DNA from: Streptomyces sp. NRRL WC-3742
Lineage (GTDB): Bacteria > Actinomycetota > Actinomycetes > Streptomycetales > Streptomycetaceae
Direction of reading: 5' to 3'
Assembly (NCBI RefSeq): GCF_000720635.1
Contig: NZ_JOCF01000010.1
Location: 62,001 to 126,000, forward strand
DNA: 64,000 nucleotides
A program made the translations under genes and the position numbers. The notes below the pieces were generated by a model. The model had not been told where the DNA came from. It made no database searches and worked only from the letters and a program-made list of their open reading frames with translations. Positions within the stretch are counted from its first letter, which is position 1, and each line of letters opens with the position of its first letter. This document shows, in pieces, positions 8,394 through 17,416 of the stretch.

Positions 8394-9259
8394 GCGGCCC
8401 GTCCGTCGCTCTCGGCGCCGGCGGCGGCCGGGGTGTCCGGCTGGGCGCTGTCGTCCGAGGCGGTGCGGGCCGCCGGGATCGGCAGTTCCGCGACGGCCGG
8501 GACGACGGCCGGGACGACGGTCGGGGTGGCGGCCGGGGTGTCGGCCGACTCGAAGGGCATCAGGACCGGGCGGATGCTGGAGAACTCGGCGTTGGCCCGG
8601 TCGTAGTCGTCCGGGCGGCCGATGTCCAGCCAGTAGCCGTCGAAGTCGTAGGAGGACGGCGGGGTGTCGGCGGCCAGCAGGTCGAGTACCAGCTCGTCGA
8701 AGCCCAGCGGCAGGCCGGGGGTGTACTTCGCCAGCGCCGCGCGCGAGACGCCGTACACGCCCATCGAGACGCGGTAGTCGATGCTCGGCTTCTCCTGGAA
8801 GCCGGTGACGCTGCCGGCCTCGGTGGTCAGCACGCCGAAGTCGATCCGGACCTGGCGGGCGTAGGTGGCGATGGTCAGCGGGGAGCCGGACGCCTCGTGG
8901 TGGCGGAGCACCGCGGCGAAGTCCAGGTCGGTGAGGATGTCGCCGTTCATCACCAGGAAGTGCTCGGGCAGGCGGTCCTGCATGGTGAGCAGCGGGCCCA
9001 TGGTGCCGAGCGGGCTGTCCTCGACGGCGTAGCCGACCCGCAGGCCCCACTGGGAGCCGTTGCCGACGTACGCGCGGATGATGTGGCCGAGGTGGCCGAT
9101 CGCCAGGGTCACGGTCTTGAAGCCCGAGGCGGCGAGCTGGCGCATCACGATCTCCAGGATCGCGTGCTGGTCGCCGATCGGGACGAGGGGCTTGGGAAGC
9201 GCGGTGGTGTACGGGCGCAGGCGGACGCCCTTACCACCGGCGAGGATCACTGCGTGCAT
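8390..9259 (-). CDS. sugar-1-phosphate nucleotidyltransferase
   Basis: 289 residues from ATG 9259. It has the nucleotidyltransferase signature [13 protein letters not shown], then P-K-P-L-V-P-I-G and the metal-binding V-M-N-G-D-I-L-T-D. The catalytic domain spans about 1-235; the last 50 residues are a Pro/Ala/Thr-rich tail with repeated V-V-P-A-V, an unusual extension. It should make an NDP-sugar for the operon. Coupled by GTGA to the epimerase downstream. Sugar and nucleotide not determined. Confidence 0.87.
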   Translation of the reverse strand: MHAVILAGGKGVRLRPYTTALPKPLVPIGDQHAILEIVMRQLAASGFKTVTLAIGHLGHIIRAYVGNGSQWGLRVGYAVEDSPLGTMGPLLTMQDRLPEHFLVMNGDILTDLDFAAVLRHHEASGSPLTIATYARQVRIDFGVLTTEAGSVTGFQEKPSIDYRVSMGVYGVSRAALAKYTPGLPLGFDELVLDLLAADTPPSSYDFDGYWLDIGRPDDYDRANAEFSSIRPVLMPFESADTPAATPTVVPAVVPAVAELPIPAARTASDDSAQPDTPAAAGAESDGRAA

Positions 9260-9333
9260 GGTGTTTCCCCCACGGAAAGGATGTGCTGGACACGAGCCTC
9301 GGATACCAGGGCGGTCATGATCGCGACGGTGCG

Positions 9334-10329
9334 TCAGACGTTGTAGATGTCGGTCTTGTAGCGGGCGAGGTTGGCCGGGTCGCGGAAGAACTCGATGGTC
9401 TCCTCCAGGCCCTGCTCCAGGCTGAAGCGCGGAGCCCAGCCGGTGGCCTCGCGCAGCCGGGTCGCGTCCGCGACGAGCCGCATGACCTCGGAGTTGGTCG
9501 GGCGGATGCGCTGCTCGTCCTCCTTGACGAGCAGGTCCACGCCCATGAGCTTGCCGACCAGGGTGACCAGGTCGCCGACGGAGATCTCGCCGCCGGTGCC
9601 GGCGTTGAAGGTGCGGCCGACCACCGACTCGGCGGACGCGGTGCCCACCGTGCGGAAGGCGTTGGCGGTGTCCTTGACGAACGTGAAGTCGCGGGTCGGG
9701 CGCAGGTCGCCGAGGGTGATCTCGGTCTGGCCGGCCGCGACCTGGGCGATCACGGTGGGGATGACGGCGCGCATCGACTGGCGCGGGCCGAAGGTGTTGA
9801 ACGGGCGCAGGGTGACGACCGGGGTCTCGAAGCTGGCGTGGTAGCTGTCGGCCAGCCGGTCCCCGCCGGCCTTGGAGGCGGCGTACGGGGACTGGGTGTT
9901 GATCGGGTGGTCCTCGGTGATCGGCACGGTCTGCGCGGTGCCGTAGGTCTCGCTGGTGGAGGTGTGCACCAGGCGCGGGATCTCCAGGTGGCGCACGGCC
10001 TCCAGCACGTTCAGGGTGCCGGTGACGTTGGTGTCCACGTAGGAGTGCGGCGCGCGGTAGGAGTAGGGGATCGCGATCAGGGCGGCCAGGTGGTAGACCG
10101 CCTCGGTGCCCTTGACCAGGCCGTTGACGGAGCCCGGGTCGCGGACGTCGCCGAGCACGATCTCGACGGAGTCCAGAACCTCCGGGGAGAGGGTCTCCAG
10201 CCAGCCGAAGGAGGAGAAGGAGTTGTACTGCACCATCGCGCGGACGTGGTGACCGTCGGCGACCAGGGTCTCGACGAGGTGGGAGCCGATGAAGCCCTCG
10301 GCTCCGGTGACCGCGACGCTGCTGCTCAT
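9334..10329 (-). CDS. LegB-like NAD-dependent 4,6-dehydratase (extended SDR)
   Basis: 331 residues from ATG 10329. Rossmann motif [11 protein letters not shown]; catalytic Thr-Ser in H-T-S-T-S-E-T-Y-G and Y-A-A-S-K. The segment [11 protein letters not shown] is characteristic of the LegB/PseB-type NDP-HexNAc 4,6-dehydratase group. The protein is complete and of normal length. It probably converts an NDP-N-acetylhexosamine to its 4-keto-6-deoxy form, so the polymer may contain a modified amino sugar. Clearly part of the operon (75 nt from the next gene). Confidence 0.82.
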   Translation of the reverse strand: MSSSVAVTGAEGFIGSHLVETLVADGHHVRAMVQYNSFSSFGWLETLSPEVLDSVEIVLGDVRDPGSVNGLVKGTEAVYHLAALIAIPYSYRAPHSYVDTNVTGTLNVLEAVRHLEIPRLVHTSTSETYGTAQTVPITEDHPINTQSPYAASKAGGDRLADSYHASFETPVVTLRPFNTFGPRQSMRAVIPTVIAQVAAGQTEITLGDLRPTRDFTFVKDTANAFRTVGTASAESVVGRTFNAGTGGEISVGDLVTLVGKLMGVDLLVKEDEQRIRPTNSEVMRLVADATRLREATGWAPRFSLEQGLEETIEFFRDPANLARYKTDIYNV

Positions 10330-10406
10330 GCGGAATTCGCTTTCTCGATGTGCGGGACGGTCCGACGCCCTGTGGTGGTCGGCCGAGCTTGTCGATCGGT
10401 TGTCGA

Positions 10407-12008
10407 TCAGCGGTGCTGGGTGGTGCGGCCGAGCGCGGGCCCGGCGATGGCGGTGAGGAGGAGTGCGGCCGCCCCGCAGCCGATGAGCTGCAGGGCGATC
10501 GGGTCCGCACCGGTCAGCAGTCCGACGCTCTCGGCGACGGCGGCTGCCAGACAGATGAGGGCGGTGCTCCAGCTGAACCCGAAGGCGTTCAGCAGCAGCG
10601 CCAGCCAGAGCGAGCCGCCCAGGAGCAGCATCGCGCCGAGCTGCGGCACGCCGAGCGCGGGAGCGCCCGGCCACAGCACGGTCGCGGCGGCGTCCAGCGC
10701 GGCGACGGTCGTGAGGTAGATGAACAGGCAGCCGAGCAGGATGCCGCCGGTGCGGCGGCCGAACTGCGCACTGGTGTGGCTGGTGCGCAGCGCCGCCACG
10801 GCCATCGCCCGGTAGCGGAACAGCAGCCACTCGGCCAGGCCCAGGCTGAGCGTCAGCGCGATCATGGCCGGGCCGGTGAGGGCGGCCTTCGTCTGCCCCG
10901 CCGCATGGTGGGCCCCGGGGTGCGCACCGGCGTGGGCGGCGGCGTGCGTGACGGTGGTGTGGACGGCGTGGACGGTGTGCCCGCTCGCCTGCACCGCCTG
11001 GTGGACGGTCTCGCCGAGGCCCGCGATCAGCGTCAGCGCGCCGCAGGCCAGGCCGAACAGCAGGTGCGGCAGCTCCTGGTACAGCGGCAGCCTGAGCGCG
11101 GGCGCGTCCTTGTCGCCGGCGCGCACGCAGCGCAGCAGCTCCCGGGCGGCCAGCCCGATCGCCAGCGCCACCGAGGCGAGCAGCACCACCGTCCGTACGA
11201 CCTCCGGCACGTCGGCGGCGAGCACCACGCCCGCGCCGACCGAGGCCGGCGCCAGCGCGACCAGCAGGAACTTCTCCCGGCCCAGCACCAGCAGCACGGT
11301 GGCCGCGCCCAGGTACGCCGACTGCCCGGCGGCGAAGCAGAGTGAGCCCAGCGGGCCGCCGACCACGTACGCGGCGGTGGCCGCGACCAGCGCGCCCATC
11401 GGCGCGCCCACGGCCAGGCAGACGGCGGCGTCCCGGCGGCGCACCCGGCTCAGCCAGCGGTACGAGCGGTGCGCCAGCGCCTGGTTGAAGCCCCAGCTGA
11501 CCAGCGTCGCCACGGAGAGCGCGAGCATGCCCGAGGGCAGGCCGAAGCGCATCCGGGCGGTCGCGAACAGGTTGGCGCCGAGCAGGTAGCCGAGCCCGGG
11601 CAGGGCGAACACCAGGCCGCGCACCACGCAGCGCCAGGGGTCGGCCCGCCAGGGGTTGGCGAACTCGGAGCTCGGGCCGGGGTAGCGGCGCTGGACCTTC
11701 TCGAACAGCTCCTCGGCGACGGTGAAGGCGTCGGGGCGGCCGTAGAGCAGGGCGGCCTGCTCGTCCGAGAGGCCGTCCGACTCCAGGATGGCCGCGATCT
11801 CGTACGGGTGGACGGCGTCGGCGCAGATGTCGTTCAGGCGCTCGGCGAGCTCGTCCAAGGGGTCGGCGGAGAGGCCGAGTTCGTCCTCCGGCTCGGGCTG
11901 CACCGGGGTGGCCGGGGCCTGGCGGCGGAGCTTGAGCGGCAGCGTGCGCAGCTGCATCGTCCGCTCGGCGCCGCCCTCGTCCTGGACGAGCCGCAGGGGA
12001 CCGCTCAT
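10407..12008 (-). CDS. polytopic membrane protein of the polysaccharide operon (candidate PelG-like exporter)
   Basis: 533 residues from ATG 12008, with GAGGTG 7 nt upstream. The first ~130 residues are soluble and helical ([10 protein letters not shown] and [10 protein letters not shown]), then about 12 hydrophobic helices from residue 130 to the end, interrupted by a His-rich loop ([14 protein letters not shown]). PelG is a ~12-helix polymer-export protein encoded beside the PelF glycosyltransferase, and the position here matches, but no diagnostic motif was recognised. It could alternatively hold PelD/PelE-type assembly functions. Translation appears coupled to the minicistron upstream. 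Confidence 0.65.
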   Translation of the reverse strand: MSGPLRLVQDEGGAERTMQLRTLPLKLRRQAPATPVQPEPEDELGLSADPLDELAERLNDICADAVHPYEIAAILESDGLSDEQAALLYGRPDAFTVAEELFEKVQRRYPGPSSEFANPWRADPWRCVVRGLVFALPGLGYLLGANLFATARMRFGLPSGMLALSVATLVSWGFNQALAHRSYRWLSRVRRRDAAVCLAVGAPMGALVAATAAYVVGGPLGSLCFAAGQSAYLGAATVLLVLGREKFLLVALAPASVGAGVVLAADVPEVVRTVVLLASVALAIGLAARELLRCVRAGDKDAPALRLPLYQELPHLLFGLACGALTLIAGLGETVHQAVQASGHTVHAVHTTVTHAAAHAGAHPGAHHAAGQTKAALTGPAMIALTLSLGLAEWLLFRYRAMAVAALRTSHTSAQFGRRTGGILLGCLFIYLTTVAALDAAATVLWPGAPALGVPQLGAMLLLGGSLWLALLLNAFGFSWSTALICLAAAVAESVGLLTGADPIALQLIGCGAAALLLTAIAGPALGRTTQHR

Positions 12009-12099
12009 GCGTCCACCTCGCTGCGCTCGGCGGCCGCTTCGCGGGACACGCACCTCTTGATGATGAGCTCGCTTCGCTCGCTCATGCGTCCACCTCGCT
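12003..12099. repeat. 20-21 bp direct repeat (12003-12022, 12080-12099) flanking 57 unique bp
   Basis: GCTCATGCGTCCACCTCGCT occurs twice, 77 bp apart; a preceding C is also shared. On the coding strand each copy holds GAGGTG, a spacer and ATGAGC. The intervening 57 bp contain the partly palindromic stretch GAGCGAAGCGAGCTC. This looks like a small inserted element with a target duplication, or a slippage product. Confidence 0.8.
12005..12085 (-). CDS. 26-codon minicistron in a 77-bp duplication between the GT4 and membrane-protein genes
   Basis: ATG 12085 overlaps the GT4 stop (ATGA) and the TGA at 12005 overlaps the next gene's ATG. The product begins MSERSELIIKRC and ends SEVDA, the same last residues as the GT4 protein. 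It lies within a 77-bp insertion bounded by a direct repeat that carries the ribosome-binding site and start codon. It is probably a translational relay rather than a functional peptide. Confidence 0.45.
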   Translation of the reverse strand: MSERSELIIKRCVSREAAAERSEVDA

Positions 12100-13596
12100 C
12101 GGCTCGGGCTGGACGGAGGCGAGCGGGCGTTCCCAATCGGGGCTGGGGGCCTGGTCGGTGACGGGGACGACGCCGCCGGGCATCCAGCGGGCGGTGCCCA
12201 GGAGTTCGGTGTAGATGCCGCGGAAGCCGTCGATGTTCTGGCGCAGGGTGAACTGCTCGATGACCCGCAGCCGGGCGCCCTCGCCGAGGCGGGCGCGGCG
12301 CTCGGGGTCGCGCAGCAGCTCGATCGCGGCGGCGGCCATCGGCTCGGGCTCGCGCGGGGGGACGACCAGGCCCGTGTCGCCGACGGCCTCGCGCACGCCG
12401 CCCACGTCGGTGGAGACGGTCGCGCGGCCGCAGGACATGGCCTCGATCAGGGTGAACGGGAAGCCCTCGCTGATGCTGGAGAGCATGACCACGTTGCCGG
12501 CCGCGTAGGCGTCGGTGATGTCGGCGACGCGGCCCTCGAAGACCACCGAGTCGGCTATATCGAGCTCGGCGGCCAGGGCTATGCAGCCGTCCCGGTACGC
12601 CTCGCCGCCCTTGGGCGTGCCCCCGAAGAGCCGCAGCCGCGCCTCGGGGATCTCGCTCCGGACGATGGCGAAGGCCCGGATCAGCGTCTCCAGGTCCTTG
12701 ATCGGGTCGACCCGCCCGGCCCAGCTGAGGGTGGGCGTCTCGGGCTCGGGCCCGGCCGGGGGGAAGGCCGCCGGGTCCACCCCGTTGTAGACGGTGCGGA
12801 TGTGCGTGGACGGCGTGCCGCCGCGCTCCTCCCAGCGCCGGTTGTACCGGTTGCCGGGGGTGACCAGCGCGGCCTGGCGGTAGCTCTCCTCGGCGAGCAT
12901 CCGGTAGAAGCCCAGCAGCAGCGCCTTGACCGGCCAGCGGTACGGGCCGGTGCGGTAGCCGAGGTAGCGCTCGCGCAGGTAGATGCCGTGCTCGGTGAGC
13001 AGGAACGGTACGCCGTACTGCTGGGCGGCGATCAGCCCGGGCAGGGTGGCGAGGCCGCCGCTGGCCGCGTGGGCGACGCCGTCGGTGGGCGGTTCGACCG
13101 CGAGCGGCCGCAGGGCGTGCTCGAGCAGGTCGGTGGCGTTCAGGGCGTCGTGCATGGTCGGCCGGGAGGCGGCGGTCGGCAGGTAGTCGCGGGTCCAGAC
13201 CTGCTGCAGGGTGCGCAGGGCGCGCTCGCTGCGCAGCGCCGGGCTGAGCAGCCCGCGCCGAGCGAGGTCGGCGAAGCCGTACAGCTCGGTGCCGAAGTGG
13301 GTGGTGTAGACCGGGTCGAGGACGGAGTGCAGGAAGCGCTCGTACGCGTTGAGGAAGAGCCGCATCTCCTTGCCGCGCGGTGCTCTGGCGTCGGAGGCCG
13401 GGCCCCACAGCGGTGCGGTGGTCACGGACCGTACGTTGGCGGGCAGTTCCCACGCGAGCGGTTCCTGGCCGGTGCCGGTGACGGCGATGATGTCGAAGTC
13501 GACGTCGGGCATGCCCTGGACGAGCTGGTCGCACCAGACACTGACCCCGCCGTGCTGGTGCGGGTACGTCCCCTCGGTGAGCAGGGTGACGCGCAT
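12082..13596 (-). CDS. PelF-like GT4 glycosyltransferase with DUF3492 N-terminal domain
   Basis: 504 residues from ATG 13596. The N-terminal DUF3492-type domain starts M-R-V-T-L-L-T-E-G-T-Y-P and G-G-V-S-V-W-C-D-Q-L, typical of PelF. The C-terminal GT4 domain (about 290-450) has the S-W-A-G-R-V-D-P-I-K-D motif, the retaining E-x7-E motif in SEGFPFTLIEA and S-T-D-V-G-G. PelF is a cytoplasmic transferase that polymerises UDP-N-acetyl-hexosamine; this gene is the strongest marker for calling the operon pel-like. It lies between a secreted deacetylase gene and the polytopic membrane protein gene. Confidence 0.87.
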   Translation of the reverse strand: MRVTLLTEGTYPHQHGGVSVWCDQLVQGMPDVDFDIIAVTGTGQEPLAWELPANVRSVTTAPLWGPASDARAPRGKEMRLFLNAYERFLHSVLDPVYTTHFGTELYGFADLARRGLLSPALRSERALRTLQQVWTRDYLPTAASRPTMHDALNATDLLEHALRPLAVEPPTDGVAHAASGGLATLPGLIAAQQYGVPFLLTEHGIYLRERYLGYRTGPYRWPVKALLLGFYRMLAEESYRQAALVTPGNRYNRRWEERGGTPSTHIRTVYNGVDPAAFPPAGPEPETPTLSWAGRVDPIKDLETLIRAFAIVRSEIPEARLRLFGGTPKGGEAYRDGCIALAAELDIADSVVFEGRVADITDAYAAGNVVMLSSISEGFPFTLIEAMSCGRATVSTDVGGVREAVGDTGLVVPPREPEPMAAAAIELLRDPERRARLGEGARLRVIEQFTLRQNIDGFRGIYTELLGTARWMPGGVVPVTDQAPSPDWERPLASVQPEPSEVDA

Positions 13597-13725
13597 GTCC
13601 TGTCCCCCTCCTGTTCTTGCCTGTTCTTGCGTCGGTTGTCCGGCCTGGATGGCCGGAACGGCAGCCGTGGCGGGGCCGGGCCGGTCGCCCGGTCCGGCCC
13701 CGTCATCGGGTGTTGCGGTTACGGG

Positions 13726-16068
13726 TTACCGGTTGCCGGAGCGGCCGGTGGTGGTGCCGCGCGAGGCCGTCCCCCCGGAAGCCTTGCCGCGCGTGTCACG
13801 GGCGTCGGCAGCCTTGGCTACGACGCCCTTGCCGGGCACGGGGGTTCCGCTGCCGGGCACCAGGGACGGGGTGGCGCCGCGAGCGGTGTCGCTCGGGCCC
13901 ACCGGGACGGGAGTGGCCACGCCCTGCGGGACGACCTTCTTGTCGGCCGGGGCCGGGGCCGGGACGGACTTTGCGGCGATGCTCGGGGCGACGGCGGCCG
14001 GAGCGGCCGGGGCGGCACCCGAGGGGAGCTGCAGCACGACGCTGGTCTGCATGGGGCCGGGGGCCACCCAGCCCGAGAGGTTACCGGCGTAGGCGGAACC
14101 GAAGGCGGTCGTCCCGATGGCCAGCTGCTGAGCAGTTCCGGTCGGCATGGTGGCCTGGACCTGAACGCCCGCCGGCGCGTTGACCGTGACGGTGTTCCCG
14201 ATCCGGTAGCCGGTGACCTGGCCGGCGGCGACGGCCGTGTTCCAGGCGCCGCGCTTCTGGAACTCCTGGCCGATCTCGCGCTCGCTGAGGTTCACGATCG
14301 GGGTGTTGTCGGCGTGCAGCGAGCGGTAGGTGCCAAGGATCTTCTCCAGCACCGGGTACAGGATGCGGTCCTCGGACAGGTTCGACTGGTGCACGAAGTG
14401 CGGGCGCGGGTCGTTGTTCAGCACGTGGCCGAGGTCGATCCGGGCCTCCAGCGGCACGATGTACGACTGGTAGCCGGTGGTGGTGTTCAGCGGCTGGGGC
14501 AGGCAGGTGGAGTTGGCGTTGTTCTCGCAGACGCCGCTTCCGCCGTTGGCCTTGCTGGTGTAGATCCAGTTGTACTCGTCGGTCTCCTCCACCGCCGAGC
14601 CGGCGTTGTAGAAGACGTTCATCGGGTACCGCGGCACGGTCAGCGTGGACGGGCCGACGGGCCGCTGGGCGGCCTCGCGGGAGGCGTCGCTGCCGGTGAA
14701 CTTGATGCCGTTGGCGGCCAGCGCCGGCGCCAGGTTCGGGTTGTCGCTGGTCTCCTGCGGGGCGGTCAGCAGCCCGGAGTGCTCGCCGGTCACGAGGGCC
14801 TGCGGGTCGACGCGGAGGCCGTTGCGGGTGGCCCAGTCGAAGTTGTTCTTGATCTGGGTGCTGATGGTGTTGTAGTCGACCCAGACGGTGTTGCCCGCGG
14901 CGTCCTTGGTGCACCGCCACGGCACCACGGTGACGTCCTGGAGGCAGCCCAGGTACGGGTGGGAGTACGTGTGGTTGACCCACCGGTAGCTGGTCTGGTC
15001 GGTGATCATCTGGCCGGCGGTCGGGTCGACCGTGGCCTGGTGGTCGGCCTTCCAGTCCTCGCTGCCACCGCCGTTGAACAGCATGTCCAGCGTGAAGTTG
15101 TTGGTGGTCTGCCACTGCTTGAGGAACTGGGCGTCGGCCTGGGTCATCCGGATCGGGTTGGCCGTGTCCGGGGTGCCGGGCGGGCAGGTGACGTCGCCGG
15201 GGGTGCACTTGAGCGTGGTGCTCCAGCGGTCGTCGGCCAGGAAGACGTCGTCGACGTGGGTCGCGAAGTAGTTCCGGTCGTAGCCGAGGTGGACGCCCTG
15301 GGTGATCCAGTCGACCATGCCGCGTGCCAGCAGCCGGTACTGCTGCTGGTACTGGTTGTAGACGAAGGTGACGACCAGTTCCTTGCGGCCGTCGTGGGTG
15401 TACTCGCCGACCAGCGAACCGCGGCTGGTCGTGCTGGGTATCGGCGCGTCGACCAGCGGGGTGAACGAGGCGCCGGCCGGCAGGGAGGCGAGCGGGGTGG
15501 CCAGGTAGCCGTAGCTCTCGTTGACGTTCGGGTCGTTGTCCTCGAACGGGACGCTGCCCTTGAGGTACCCGAACGGGCCGGACGTGCCCGCGGCCGTGGT
15601 GGCGGCCTGGAATCCGTCGAGGGTCCCGACGAAACCGGGATTCTGAGCGTAGTTCAGCCCCACCGCCGGGCTGGCCCACGTGTACGCGTCGATCTGACGG
15701 ACATTGAAAGCGGCCTCGTAGGTCGCGATCGCGGTCATCTCGGCGGCGCTGTTGGGGAAGGGGTTCTCATTGGGCATGACAATGCCCTGGAACTTGCCCC
15801 GGGGCAGACCGTTCACGGTGTCGCTCAGGAAGGCCGAGGTGATCACCGGTCGGCCGGTATCGCTGAGGGTGACGACCTTGTACGGGGTGCCCTGGCTCTT
15901 GAGTTCGGCGGTGATGGCCGCGACCGCCGGGCCGCCGTCGTCGATGACGAGGACGGTGAGGTCGATCCTGGGCGGTGTGGTGTCCGCGTGGGCCAGGGTG
16001 GTCTGAAGCCCTCCGGCCAGCAGAACTGCCGCCGCACACGCGGCGACTCTTCGGGTCGCTCGACCCAT
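13726..16068 (-). CDS. secreted PelA-like protein with polysaccharide-deacetylase (CE4-like) fold
   Basis: 780 residues from ATG 16068, preceded by GGGAGG. A Sec signal peptide ends near residue 28 (T-L-A-H-A). The first ~250 residues form an uncharacterised domain (V-L-V-I-D-D-G-G). A CE4-like region follows with H-V-D-D-V-F (271-276, metal-binding Asp pair) and N-H-T-Y-S-H (His366 and His370), then V-P-R-Y-P-M-N-V-F-Y. The C-terminal ~110 residues are Ala/Pro/Val-rich and low complexity with a basic end. PelA combines GH114 hydrolase and deacetylase modules in one protein; here they are on separate genes at the two ends of the operon. First gene of the operon. Deacetylase activity is inferred. 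Confidence 0.8.
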   Translation of the reverse strand: MGRATRRVAACAAAVLLAGGLQTTLAHADTTPPRIDLTVLVIDDGGPAVAAITAELKSQGTPYKVVTLSDTGRPVITSAFLSDTVNGLPRGKFQGIVMPNENPFPNSAAEMTAIATYEAAFNVRQIDAYTWASPAVGLNYAQNPGFVGTLDGFQAATTAAGTSGPFGYLKGSVPFEDNDPNVNESYGYLATPLASLPAGASFTPLVDAPIPSTTSRGSLVGEYTHDGRKELVVTFVYNQYQQQYRLLARGMVDWITQGVHLGYDRNYFATHVDDVFLADDRWSTTLKCTPGDVTCPPGTPDTANPIRMTQADAQFLKQWQTTNNFTLDMLFNGGGSEDWKADHQATVDPTAGQMITDQTSYRWVNHTYSHPYLGCLQDVTVVPWRCTKDAAGNTVWVDYNTISTQIKNNFDWATRNGLRVDPQALVTGEHSGLLTAPQETSDNPNLAPALAANGIKFTGSDASREAAQRPVGPSTLTVPRYPMNVFYNAGSAVEETDEYNWIYTSKANGGSGVCENNANSTCLPQPLNTTTGYQSYIVPLEARIDLGHVLNNDPRPHFVHQSNLSEDRILYPVLEKILGTYRSLHADNTPIVNLSEREIGQEFQKRGAWNTAVAAGQVTGYRIGNTVTVNAPAGVQVQATMPTGTAQQLAIGTTAFGSAYAGNLSGWVAPGPMQTSVVLQLPSGAAPAAPAAVAPSIAAKSVPAPAPADKKVVPQGVATPVPVGPSDTARGATPSLVPGSGTPVPGKGVVAKAADARDTRGKASGGTASRGTTTGRSGNR

Positions 16069-16392
16069 GTTGTGCCTCCCCTTGGGGCCGGACTCCGGGC
16101 CGTAACCACGGCCGTCCGCCCCCTTGTCGCTGTTCGCGGGCAGCAGGCTGCCCGGCGCCCATCCTGGTGGAGGCCCGGGTACGGGAGTGACCATTTGGGT
16201 GAGAGTGCAGCGAACCTGTTACCAACGTTCATGGCAAAGCCATGAAGGCGCTGATTGTGACCGGAAGAGGACCGGGGATGCAAATAATGAATTGAAAATG
16301 AAAAACCGGAGCCCCGGGCATCCGGTGCCATGTGACAGCCCGAATTCACAATGCGACGGAGACGGCAACATCACCCCCCGGGGACGGGGTGA
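16069..16392. other. 324-bp intergenic region upstream of the pel-like operon
   Basis: No gene seen. It holds the leader of the deacetylase gene, a perfect 8-bp dyad (16228-16246), a locally AT-rich stretch (about 16275-16305) that could hold a minus-strand promoter, and the terminator of the upstream sigma gene near 16370-16393. Confidence 0.6.
16228..16246. promoter_or_regulatory. palindrome TTCATGGC-AAA-GCCATGAA upstream of the operon
   Basis: Perfect 8-bp arms with a 3-bp spacer, 160-178 bp upstream of the first pel-like gene's start. It is either an operator for a dimeric regulator or a transcript hairpin. No linked regulator is evident. Confidence 0.5.
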
Positions 16393-16393
16393 T
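16370..16393 (-). terminator. stem-loop after the sigN-type gene
   Basis: ATCACCCC (16370-16377) pairs with GGGGTGAT (16386-16393); the hairpin begins at the sigma gene stop codon. There is no clear T-tract. Confidence 0.5.
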
Positions 16394-17271
16394 CAGCCCT
16401 CGTTGATCAATCCCTCACGGAGCTGGGTCAGGGTGCGGGTGAGGAGCCGCGAGACGTGCATCTGGGAGATGCCGATCTCCTCGCCGATCTGCGACTGGGT
16501 CAGGTTGCCGAAGAACCGCAGCATGATGATCCGGCGCTCGCGCGGCGGCAGCTTCGCCAGCAGCGGCTTGAGCGACTCGCGGTACTCGACGCCCTCCAGC
16601 GCGAGGTCCTCGTACCCGAGCCGGTCGGCCAGCGGCCCGTCGCCGTCCTCCTCGCCGGGGCTGGAGTCGAGCGAGCTGGCGGTGTAGGCGTTGCCCACCG
16701 CGAGGCCCTCGACCACGTCCTCCTCGCTGACCCCCAGGCAGGCCGCCAGCTCGGCGACGGTGGGGGAGCGGTCCAGCCGCTGGGACAGGTCGTCCCCGGC
16801 CTTGGTGAGCGCCAGCCGCAGCTCCTGGAGCCGGCGCGGCACCCGCACCGACCAGCTGGTGTCCCGGAAGAAGCGCTTGATCTCCCCGACCACCGTCGGC
16901 ATCGCGAAGGTGGGGAACTCCACCCCCCGCTCGGGGTCGAACCGGTCGATCGCCTTGATCAGGCCGATGGTGCCGACCTGGACGATGTCCTCCATCGGCT
17001 CGTTGCGGCTGCGGAAGCGCGCCGAGGCGTACCGGACCAGCGGCAGGTTGAGCTCGATCAGGGTGTCGCGGACGTACGTGTGCTCGGCGCTGCCGGGTTC
17101 CAGGGCGGCCAGCCGCAGGAACAGCGAGCGGGAGAGCGTACGGGTGTCCAGCGCGGACCCGGGCGGAGCCGCCTCCGCCGGCCCGCGTTGCGGCGGGAGG
17201 CCGCCCTCGGCGACCGTGGTGTTCTCGGCCTGACCAGCGTGGATCTCCGCAGTGCCCAGCTCTCCGGACAT
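16393..17271 (-). CDS. sigN: SigB/F/G-family RNA polymerase sigma factor, SigN-like
   Basis: 292 residues from ATG 17271. Complete group-3 sigma: region 2 (L-P-L-V-R-Y-A through [21 protein letters not shown]), region 3 (D-R-S-P-T-V-A-E-L) and region 4 with helix-turn-helix ([20 protein letters not shown]). The [19 protein letters not shown] segment is of the SigN/SigB type. Streptomyces coelicolor has sigN beside sigF, which guided the symbol. Such factors direct stress or developmental genes and are usually held by anti-sigma factors. None is encoded nearby. Confidence 0.72.
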   Translation of the reverse strand: MSGELGTAEIHAGQAENTTVAEGGLPPQRGPAEAAPPGSALDTRTLSRSLFLRLAALEPGSAEHTYVRDTLIELNLPLVRYASARFRSRNEPMEDIVQVGTIGLIKAIDRFDPERGVEFPTFAMPTVVGEIKRFFRDTSWSVRVPRRLQELRLALTKAGDDLSQRLDRSPTVAELAACLGVSEEDVVEGLAVGNAYTASSLDSSPGEEDGDGPLADRLGYEDLALEGVEYRESLKPLLAKLPPRERRIIMLRFFGNLTQSQIGEEIGISQMHVSRLLTRTLTQLREGLINEG

Positions 17272-17416
17272 GCGCCCACCCCCTCGTGACTGACGTTTGA
17301 ACGGGGGCCGACACCCGGAGGTTCCCGGCGGGGGCCCAATCCCCTCCATACCGGATCACCGCGCACGGCAAACCCGAACGTCGCGAATCGTCACGCCCGG
17401 GTAACGCGCAGCAATC

